In this document: in pieces, positions 48,201 through 58,400 of the stretch
Layout of the letters: each line of letters starts with the position of its first letter
How positions within the stretch are numbered: position 1 is the stretch's first letter
Assembly: GCA_008973525.1 (NCBI GenBank)
Contig: WACJ01000525.1
Span: forward strand, 62,001 to 126,000
DNA from: Stenopsyche tienmushanensis
Taxonomy: Eukaryota > Arthropoda > Insecta > Trichoptera > Stenopsychidae
Direction: 5' to 3'
DNA: 64,000 nucleotides
Translations under genes and position numbers: made by a program
Notes under the pieces: model-generated
Told to the model about the DNA's origin: nothing
What the model saw: the letters and a program-made list of their open reading frames with translations, nothing else
Databases searched by the model: none

Positions 48201-48652
48201 CAGCATAACAAACTTAAAAAAAACATAATGAAAAAAAAAACACATGATTTTAAATAACGCAAAGGGGCTTTTTCATTAGAATTTGTTTGATACAAAAAAA
48301 ATAACTTCTCTCAATTTTCTTTATTAATATCTTAATCAATATTTTATTGTGGACAATGTGTATGATATATACATAATGATACATACATAATGAAAAAATC
48401 CAATTCTATATAACAAATAGTCTTATCAGCATTTATTTTTATGGAATAATATTTAGCAAACTATTAATATTTCATTGAGAAAATCATTTCAATTGATTTT
48501 TTTAATGATTTATGAATGATTGTTTTCGATTATAAATGGCATGGTTTCTCCTGGCTTATTGGGAATGGATTTATCATATTAAATTATAATTTATAGACAT
48601 GGCTATAGTTTACTGTATTAACGCGTGGAAAAAAGGCACATTAATTCCCATG
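48201..48652. other. AT-rich interval, nothing recognised
   Basis: No frame with a motif and no repeat edge until the hAT target site at 48653. Confidence 0.4.
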
Positions 48653-48660
48653 CTTACATT

Positions 48661-49714
48661 CAGTGGCGTAGCTACCAAGGGGCTAGGCGGGGCAGTGCCC
48701 CGGGGCCCTCAAGCTCAGGGGGCCCTCGAATCCTTACCAGAAATCTCGATCGAACTGAACTTTTGGAAATTTATCCCATTTTCAAAATAAATTTGACAGG
48801 TTGCAACCCCACTTTAATCGTGACAACTCAGTTGAGAGAAATTCATAAGTTATGCCTACGGAATTCCCCTAAATTCTTTCTGTAGGTTGGCAGTGTTGTC
48901 AATCACAAAATAGAGCTTAACGCTTTCGCGCGCGGCATCGTCATTTTAGCTCGTTTCCGTGAATCCGATTGCCGAGGACATTCATGAATACGTATTAGTG
49001 CTTAAGCCATCGCCAGAACACACAATGAGTCAGTTATTCTCTCTCGTGTTTGCCTCTTCGCTTCACTAATCGTTTTTGGTGAAAACATTCCAGCGATAAG
49101 ACCGAACTTTTATTGCCCTCGAAACATTTATCAACAAGTAAATCGATCTACACGTTTTTTTAATGTATTCTTTACACTTTTCAGTGATTTTCAACCATTG
49201 TATTTTTTTAATAATAAAACTATTTAAACCATCGCTAATACACACAATGAAAGGTCGATCATTCTGTATTAGAGTAATGGGAGTCGAAAGCACTTGTTCT
49301 CAATATATTTATTTTTTTTAACAACAATTTTATAAGTTTATTAAAAAAATACAAAAAAAATAAAATTTTCAAAAGAAAAATTCACAAAAAATAGTATAAC
49401 AAAAAAAAAAGATTTTCTAGGTTCGTTGTCAAATAACCTTCTTCTATGTTTTGGATCCATGTTTTGTAAATGATTTTGTGTCTGGGAGCGCGGTAGGCAT
49501 AGGACTAATCTGGCGCGAAGTTTATTTGCACTCATGTGCTGCAGCGATGAAGGGATTGACGATGTGCGCGCGCGAAAGCGTTAAGTAGCTTAGCATTTTT
49601 AAAGTATTTGTATATTTCATATTTTTATTTGATAAAACCTAATCAGTTTACATAGCAGTGGGGCCCCATTTTTTAATTTGCCCCAGGGCCCTTGGTTACC
49701 TAGCTACGCCACTG
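48661..49714. mobile_element. hAT-type element (CAGTGGCGTAGCTA ends) with exact 8-bp duplication
   Basis: CAGTGGCGTAGCTACCAAGG at the left and, inverted, AGCTACGCCACTG at the right. CTTACATT flanks both sides (48653-48660, 49715-49722), an exact 8-bp target duplication. GGGGCCC-rich subterminal sequence lies at both ends. There is no hAT transposase; most of the interior is a later TTAA insertion. Confidence 0.9.
48917..49584. mobile_element. piggyBac-type MITE nested inside the hAT element
   Basis: TTAACGCTTTCGCGCGCG at 48917 and CGCGCGCGAAAGCGTTAA ending at 49584 are near-perfect inverted ends at TTAA. Internal strings (CCGATTG.CGA, CCATCGC.AGAACAC.CAATGA) match the left end of the larger copy at 58228-60181, so this is a deletion derivative of the same family. 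Confidence 0.88.
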
Positions 49715-50014
49715 CTTACATTAATATCCCATTAATAATCTTACTTACGTACTAGCAATAATCTTTTTAAAAAACATGTTTCTTAAAGAGTGAAAATATT
49801 TCCAGTTATATTCGGTTTATGTTAATGACATACCGACACTTATTGGTATTCCTTAAATTATAGCCGTGAATAAAATCTTAAGTAACAAGAGTGTAAGATC
49901 AATAAGAAACAGGTTTCTGGCGGAACAACTTTTGAATTATAATATATAAAAACTGACAAAATTGATTACTAGCTCATATTTTAAATGTCATAACATAGTC
50001 TTTAATTAAACTTA

Positions 50015-51909
50015 TTACATGAAATGGCATGCAACTTTGACCATCATGTAAATATTAGTCGCGTATCCTATGCACCACAATGTAGTTCTTGTGGGTTGTG
50101 GTAACACCCAAATAGCGTACACCACACTGTAGAGAAACCTGGTAATGGTAAATGTCTTCATAACCAGGATTGCTGTGGAAGCAACTGGATTTGTGAGCAA
50201 ATAAAATGGCGTAATGAGGATAAACGGCAGGATATTTTCTACGTCGTTTAGATGAGCCCTGAAAAAAATAAAATTGTCAAACGAATTGAATCAAAAGCAA
50301 TAGATAAAAAGCGCAAAATTTACCGTCTTATGCGTTTCAAATCGGGATCTTGATAATCCAATTTTGGAACACTCACGCTGCGCTTAAAGAATCGTAGATC
50401 TTCTTCGGTGATGAATATCTGAAACATATCTGGATTTTAAAAAATGAAGATTTTCTCAACCAAAATATTTAACAGACTTGAATTTCATGTATTTCTCCAT
50501 TTCATAGAGTGAAAGTTGTCCACAAAAAAAGAGAACTTGATTATTTTGAAGATTAGCCTTCAACGTGAATAAATGCATCTTTCAAACCAACAAGCTCGTA
50601 TTCGTAAAATATACATACTCGAAATTCAAATATTACATATTGATACAATTCTATAGTAAATACACGAGGCTAAATATTAGCATAATGTGTATAGAACAAG
50701 CAATGAAGTATTACATAAGACATATATATTATATTATACAGTCAACATAATTTATGAGCATAAATATAAATTATGAATGACTATCCTTATTATTAATCAA
50801 TAATTAATCAACACATATCAAGAATTTTCGAATATACACTACAATAGACCCGCAGTAATCCGGTTCCAGTTTATTCCGGCGCCCCCTGTAGTCCGACAGA
50901 CAAACAGATAGAACAAGAAGAGACAAACTTTCAAGAAAAATAAACATCCAGATATGGATGAAGCTTTGTATATATGCGAAGGAAAGAAACAGGCATACAT
51001 TTATTTCTGAGTCCATGTTGGTCACGAAAACAAACTTGTTTTACAAAGCGATAACTAAAAAAAAATATCATTGAATATGCTGACAATGACAAGTTTTTAT
51101 GTTTTTATAGCTGCTATGGTAATTGTGTTTATGACGTTAATTCTATAATAATATAAAACTCGTGTTGTCTATGTATATCTCATCATTTTCATATTTTTTC
51201 GGATTATAAGTACTCATTTCCAAAGAGTTCCGGACTACAAGGGGTCGGAAGCAGTACTCTATAGTCCGACAAATTGGAGAATCAAACTAAATGATCTTAT
51301 ACAAAGTATAACATGAAAATAAGGGTCAATATAGGGGGATGAAAGATCATTAATTGAAAGACCATCTCCTTAATTGGGTTAGTAAATGATGATCTTTAAT
51401 CCATTGCGATACTTTTGAAATTGTCAATTGAAAATGTTGACTATTTCTGCTTCAATTTTGAAATAAAAGCTAACATCGAATTAGCATCTTGACAAACGAA
51501 ATACTCAATTGAAGACAATTTAAGATTCTCAAAATGATTTGTTGGTTGAATACTTGTATAACTTTGTATCTCACATGGATATGTTATAAATGACTATCTT
51601 TAGCTCTATCAAAGATTATTTTTTAGCGATACAATTGATTTAGAGATTATTTAACGTTTACAAATCGATCACTTTGGGCTCCTTCGAGTTATCTCTTCAA
51701 ATCCAGATCTAAATTTCGCCATAAAAACAAATTACAACATGATATTCAATGAGCGTTTATAAAAGATGTTAAATGTTTGAACTTACATTTTTGTTCAACC
51801 TGGTCAGACCAGTCAACAGGGCGAAAGCCAACATTTTTAGCAGAAGAATTGCTGTATAAAAGGCATAGCTTTGAAAGACAGGATTGTCCAGTGAAAGTAT
51901 TTTCTCCAT
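50015..51909 (-). CDS. microsomal glutathione S-transferase 1-like (MAPEG), gene C
   Basis: Third complete MGST1-type gene, 153 aa from exons 51787-51909, 50324-50418 and 50015-50258; exon lengths and phases are identical to gene B. Exon 1 is MEKILSLDNPVFQSYAFYTA through LTGLTRLNKN, exon 2 TEEDLRFFKRSVSVPKLDYQ, exon 3 contains the glutathione-site RAHLND...EN block and PQPTRTTLWCIGYA. Only a few replacements separate it from gene B (for example KRIRR against KRINR at the exon 2 end). Intron 1 is 1368 bp against 424 bp in gene B; part of the excess is a transposon-like fragment at 50842-51290. The shared 5' flank suggests similar expression, but this is inference. Confidence 0.95.
50842..51290. 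mobile_element. pogo-like transposon fragment in MGST gene C intron 1
   Basis: CAATAGACCCGCAGTAATCC resembles pogo/Tigger termini. Further AGTCCGACA and TCCGGACTACA strings recur towards 51280. No transposase and no clean right end. It helps explain the long intron relative to gene B. Confidence 0.4.
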
Positions 51910-52120
51910 TTTAAAACTATGGTACACTGATCGATCGCAATGTAATGGAAACTGTAGAATCCCGCAAGATTTAGATAGAAAATAGTACTGAGTTGTGTGA
52001 TGTTTGGCCTCTTCGTGGCGAATCCACGACCGAAGTGACAGTCTAGCACTACCAGTGGTCAACAACAAGGTTTCACCATTCTTTTTTGTAAGCTTTGAAA
52101 GTTGTAAATTTAGTCAGATT

Positions 52121-52521
52121 GCCCAATTTAAGCCTCTTAATAAAATAATTTTGTATAAAATGTCAATTTGGGACGGTAACTTGTTTCATGCAGGTTCAGA
52201 CAAGTTTTTATCTTTTCATTTCAATCGTTTAACTTTAATCTTTCCTTTACTATGGTGTATTTGAGTGTATGATGAGTAGCAGAAATCGTCATTAAAATAT
52301 TGCCGAACGTAAGTGATAAGCCCTGTCATCAAGAAGAGATCATATAAACATAGTATAAACTAATTTCAACTAGTAATAACGCGTTCAAACTAAATACGGG
52401 TTTTGATTGTAACATATGCACAAATTATTAATTTTTAAAAAGTATACATTTAAATACGAAATTTCTGATAGACTCATTACGACGACTAACAGAAATTAGA
52501 TTTTTAAAGCTCAAATATCAA
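52121..52521. other. AT-rich interval beyond the MGST gene C 5' flank
   Basis: Similarity to the gene B flank fades by about 52190. No gene recognised. Confidence 0.4.
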
Positions 52522-53400
52522 CAGTAGGGAATTCAATCCCGGGATCCCGGACACTCTTAGGTGCTCATGAATCCCGGGATTAGTAAACGTAATCCCGAAA
52601 AATTCGGAATTGAAATTTTTATCTAACAGAAATCGTATACCTCACCAGCACGACGAAGGCTACTTAATCGAGACATTCCCGCCGAAATCTGGACGCTTGG
52701 AAACAGTGACGTAACTACTAAATGCCGAGCTTAGGCGACACCTAGGGGAAATAACTGTCTAATCTATGTATACATATATACAGTACATGTATGTTTTTCA
52801 AATTTTTATATTAACCTTTCCCTACCGATGATGTATTTACTACACATCGACTCTAATAATGGGAATATCGATATGAAATATAATAGATACGGGGTTCAGA
52901 ATTTTTGTATTCTTCCGTAATATAATTACGAAGCACATCAAATTATAATAGTATATAAGTATTCAGATTTGTCGGGGAAGTTTTTTTGTTTCCTAAGCTA
53001 TTCTGCAAACATTAGGATTTAGTTTGAATAGAAATTCTCACACATTTAGATGGACCTTCATCTGAATACTTGGTTTTTCTCAGAGCCGTAACAAGGGTAT
53101 GAAGGGCCCATGGTAAGTATCTAGTTTCCGCCCCCACCCCCTCGGAAATAACGTATGGCGGTTACTGTTTAGAAAAAAAGCTACGATAGAAAGTTTCTAG
53201 GCGCTACGTTGCTTCCGTGATCGTACAGATCATAAAAATGCCGCAAAAAGTCCTAAAAGAGGACGGTATTAGGTTAGCATGTCCAATCGGTCCGCTGATA
53301 TGACGAATGAGCGTCTCGCCATCGGATACCATACCTGAACATGTCTACAGAACGATTACATACTCTCATTATGAAACGAAGTTTTCCGAAGGTCGTGTGG
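52522..53400. mobile_element. cluster of four truncated transposon ends
   Basis: In order: 52522 CAGTAGGGAATTCAATCCCG with repeated AATCCCGGGAT palindromes (hAT-like); 52704 CAGTGACGTAACTACTAAAT (hAT-like); 52811-52985, TTAACCTTTCCCTACCGATG, a clear match to the 36103-side end of the piggyBac copy; 53081-53400, CAGAGCCGTAACAAGGGTAT with the GTCCAATCGGTCCGC core of the 16212 hAT family. Each lacks its opposite end. Confidence 0.65.
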
Positions 53401-55355
53401 AATTTTTTTCTATTGATTGTTTTTGTTATAGTAATTCCTTCATCACATTTTCAAAATATCTTTCTCTGTACATAAGATGCTATTGATTTTTATCGTCGAA
53501 ACAAAACATCCATTCAATATTTAAAATTATCAATTTTTTAACGTGAAATATGGCAAAATCGTTATATAAAAAGTAAAACCGATTATGTACAACTGGTTTT
53601 ATATTATTTCATGGGTGTTATCTGAAAATAACTACATACAATGAAACTAGATATGGTGATAGGAAGAATCGTTGAATAATTGGTCGATTGCATAAAATAT
53701 ATTCTTTGAATTAAAGAGATGGGATTGAATATTTTGGTTTATTTTTACATCGTTTTGCTTTGATTACAGACTTCTCCCAAGTCAATTTTCGAATTTGAAT
53801 AATATGTTAATTCTTATTTAAATTTGTATATTTGAGCCATAATTATGTCCGCTTTAGCTTTAATAAACTATTCATATATTTTTTTTTTTTAAATTATTAT
53901 AAACTACAACATTACACATTCACACACACACAATTCGGCCAAGCAGCAAATATTTCACAAGATTAGTGTTATTGACAAAGCGTATATATTGTAATCAACT
54001 ACTAAAACTATCATCATATATTTTGGAAGAATTGACAATGGATTACTATATACATATATATAAAATGGTTTGTGAGCCCAAAAAGGTTACAGTCCACTGC
54101 TCTATATGAAATAAGGAGTAAAACATTTTTTCGTTTCAATCTTTTCTTGATGAAGAGAGAAAACTGAGAATGTTAAAACCATAACAACATCAAATCAATC
54201 AATCAATCTTTCAATTCAACTAAATCTTTCTCTTACGAGAACCCTCAAGAACGTTTTTATACCGTATCATATTCGAATCTCGCATAACATTTTGTCGTTT
54301 CATATAGTATTATAACAGTTTAATTTATTTTTCGACGATCTTTTGCCGTTGTATAAATTCATCGAGGGTATTTTTTGACTGCATCTCTTGGTTGAAAAGT
54401 CGCCGTACGCCACTGCAATACGGACAAAAATAAAAGGTACAACTGGTGAATATATATAAAACAAAGTGTTAAAATTTATTTTTTGAGATTATATTTATAT
54501 TATACATTTTTTGGTACAATATCTTTTTTCAATATGTGGTAAAAATATAATAAAGCATGCGAAATTTAAATGATTATAACATATTTTTAAACAATATAAG
54601 GAGAACCTTCGGTTACATTATATCTGCAGCATCAGATCTAATGTTATTTATGACACATTTGTGTATTATAACTCTAAAAGAAGACCATTTCTGGCATTTT
54701 CTATTTTATAAATATTTTTTCTCTCAATTATTTTAGTAATTTTATGCAAAATGATAAAATTAATATTTTCCATAAATTATGAATATATAGCACTGAAGTT
54801 CAAATATATTAACGGTGCAAAAGTACTAGGTGAAAAATATTTTTATAGAATGGTATTTTACTAAAACTAAATATTTACTATTCTAATAGTAAATGTATAG
54901 GATACTATTTTTCACTTGTCTTTTTTAACTAATCATTAACAGCTTTCGTGTAAATAATGGTATTTAAAAAATAAACATACTCCCAATGATTTTATTCAAT
55001 GTCTTCTGAATCTCATTTTTTCAACTATTAGAGAAAACTTTATTTTTAAATTCATTTAATTTTGAAAGTATTTAAAATTTACATTCAAAATAAAATGAAC
55101 ACTTTACAGTTCGGCTTTGCCCAAAATCCAGGCGATTTTATGATCACTACTTTTTTGTAAAATTGATTTAATTCTTAAACCAGTGGTGCCTACGAAAGAG
55201 TTTACTGCATTGCTACATTTAAACATAACAGTGGTTTTTAATCCGTAAAAACACTTGAATGGGTTAAAATCTTGGCACTACATTTTAAATAAATAGAATT
55301 ATGATTCATACGTGCGTTAAAATCCACACAAAAAAAATATATATTGAAAAGCAGG
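53401..55355. other. AT-rich gene-free stretch 3' of VPS28
   Basis: Two short exon-like frames on the minus strand (54325-54412 and 55104-55212) were considered and set aside, because both start within CAGTGG-type transposon-end sequence. No gene recognised. Confidence 0.45.
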
Positions 55356-55361
55356 TTTATT
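55356..55361 (-). terminator. candidate VPS28 polyadenylation signal
   Basis: AATAAA on the minus strand about 125 bases beyond the VPS28 stop codon. Confidence 0.4.
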
Positions 55362-55483
55362 TTGTCAAAAAACAAAGCTCTTAGATATAATTAATTTAAA
55401 ATAAAATTGAAATCAGAAAATATCTGCATAAAAATAGCGTTTGATCGCAAAGTTAAATAAAAATGTAACACTTAAAATAAAAA

Positions 55484-58400
55484 TTAAGTGTGATGGAGCA
55501 GTTTATTAAATGCATTATATGAAGATTCCAAATCAAAAATTAGTTGGCGAACTTGGGTTTCCGTCAGTTCATCCGATGCTTGCATTTCATTAAGGACGTT
55601 CAGCCACGATTGCACCTTGAATTAAAAAATAGAGCACATTATTAAAAAAATCATATTTATAAACGATGTTATTTGTGAATCAACAGACTAACATAGTACG
55701 CATTTAATAAAAAATTTGCAATAATCTCAATTGGACTTATAAAATGATTGAGTGACATTTCTTGGAAAGGTGATTATTACGACTTTGCACTCGAGAGGTG
55801 ACTCTCGCTCACCGCTTGGTTTGATGCGGATACGGGCTTTGTTTTGGTTGAAGATTGATTGAAATTAAAATGCCACCTGACAGCAACTATCTTGACAAAT
55901 AGGAAGTATTTACCAGGACAAATAAAAAACAAAATTCAGCAAGAAGTTAAGGTCAAAATTCCTAATGTAGTAATAAATTATATAAAACATATGGTGTCAA
56001 TCATGCAGATCTGTTTTTTTAAGAAAATTGCTAAAACGGTGACGCAAACTGTTTTTCTGGGGTTTAGAAATTCGCTCAATAGATTTATATTAGCTATATC
56101 ATCATCCAAGTGCAGCCACAAACAGTTCACTGCAGAACTATGAGCCTCTTCAATATTTATTCACAGGAAGGGGTTACATCCATCTCATCTCAGTTCGGCA
56201 ATTTAAAACCGATATAGAAGGCAACGGAAGACAATGCTGTTAACGTTGCAAAGTGAAGTTCTTCATATACTTCTCCTCAAGGCCTTCTATTTGATGTTCT
56301 TCTTGTCCTTGTTCTGTTCCTAAATATGCTATATAAAGTGATTAAATAACAAAGAAGAGAACAACCGTTTAATCACTTGCAGTGTATGAAAACTTTAGTC
56401 CTCCAACTGACTGAAGATTGTCGCCAGCCACCTGATCGAGCATAGACTTCAACCTTCAATTCCGAAGATATCTACTTGAATTGAAAACTGCATAATATTC
56501 TAATGGGCATTAGGAAGGATTGCAAAGTCTGTTGCTACATATCAAACCACATATTATTGTAATACTTGCCCCGATAATGCATATTAGCAATTGTTTTATG
56601 AAATATCACACACAGCAAAATTACAGAGACTAATATTTAAGAAATTATATTCATAAAGGTGTAAAGATATATAAAATGTTAAAGTATAAAAGTTTTATAC
56701 ATTAATGTGTGTGTGTGATAATTTTAAGTTAATGATAAAAAAATCACCAAAAATGTTGCGAAACGTCACTAGTTGCTGATTCATCACGTGAAAAAGTCTT
56801 GAATAAAAAGGGTTAAAATACAAGTTATGCAGAATATGCTTTCGTCTTGATAGAGACTCCTTTTGATTTAATATTATCAAATATTTAACTTATAATAATG
56901 TATTAAAAAACTTACCTTTTGTTTGCCTTCATAATTTTCAGGCAAAATGCTCAGTCTGTTCATTGTATCACAAAGGTCTCTTAATTCAGGATGAAGATCA
57001 TCCATTGCTTTTATTTCCAAGCGCAATTTATCCATAAGGGTTATAAATAACTAAAATTATACAACGTATTTTAAATGAATGCAATATCATATCAATAATA
57101 AATAATATTAAAATGTGTTATATATTGAAATACGTAGTAGGTAAAACATTTTATTTACCGATACGATATCTGCTATACATTTGCTAGTATTGCCTTTATC
57201 GTCTTTTATTGTAATAGGTCTATCTTCCTTGATCCTCTCCAAAGCAGCAGGACAATCCAGCTAGATAAAAAACCATACAATCAACATTTGATTTCACTTT
57301 TTTAGATATAAAATAAAATCATAAGCTATTCAATTACTCACGCGGAATTTCTTAACAAAAGAGTCGATTGTAGAATATTCATCACCTTGCACTTGTTTGA
57401 ATGCCACCTTATATTGAACCAATAATTTCGAACAAGCAGCCGTATATTCCTGTGGTGTGACGCAATCTCGGATATATGCCTTTTCTAAATTTTGAAGTGT
57501 GCTGACGACTGCATACAAGTCAGCCATATTATTGTGCCTATTGAAAACAGATCAATTAATATTGAGCTGAAGAATAAATTGAGGAATATCAACACCTTGC
57601 TATAATGCTAAATATTGATCTAATTTTTCGCAAATAATCAACATGCCTACACTAGTTGATAACATTTAGCTTACTTATCACTTACAATTGACATATGACT
57701 AGATATATTACATGAAGAACTTAATTTAATTTGGTAGTTTTGTGTGATGTATATCTTTATCAATACCCGTCAATTTGACGTACTGACTAATTTCAAGCTT
57801 AAGCATAATAAACAGGATCTTGCTTGCAATAAAAACGTATACACCAGGCTTAGAAGTCAATGAATCAGGGGGTGTTGCTGAGAACAATCTCCTGCTCCAC
57901 CATGGCTGCTGCAAGTATTTGCAGGGAAAAAGGGGGTTTGGACAACTCACTGCCAGTTCTAGGAGCTAGTTTAGTCCGGAAATTAGAGTCTATTATTAAG
58001 TCATATAGGGAGCCGCACTCAACTGCAGCTGCAAGTCCAGGGACTATGGGAATTGGATGGAGTCGGGTTGTATTTAGATCAAAGAAAATACCATCTGCGA
58101 AGTCACTGCCCCCACGAGTCCAACCTTAGTTTGAAGGGGGCTGCAAGAGTGCAAAGACACCTGCAGGGGCTTTAATCTCTTCCCCGTGGTACTCGTATTT
58201 ATGTCTTTCTTAAGCTATTAAGGACCCTTAACACTTTCGCGTACAATCAGATTCTGATTACCTTGTTTCGTAAATCCGATTGACGACATTATTCAAAGAG
58301 TAACAAAACCATCGCTAGAACACCCAATGAAGGGTCGGTTATCCCGTCTGAGACGGGCCGTCTCCTGTTATTGTATTATATTTATGGGAGTCGAACAATT

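Noticed and set aside
54325..54412. Minus-strand 28-codon exon-like frame (LFNQEMQSKNTLDEFIQRQK) ending in TAA
   Set aside because: The apparent acceptor is part of CAGTGGCGTACG, a hAT-like terminus, and no gene upstream lacks a last exon.
55104..55212. Minus-strand 35-codon exon-like frame (VNSFVGTTGLRIKSILQK...) after an AG, ending in TAA
   Set aside because: No recognised family and no upstream partner. The opposite strand reads CAGTGGTGCCTACG, a transposon-end-like string, so the frame is probably chance.
57726..57950. 74-codon minus-strand frame proposed as the VPS28 first exon
   Set aside because: It has no VPS28 similarity and lies in repeat-like DNA; the true upstream exons were found at 60396-60459 and 60780-60786.
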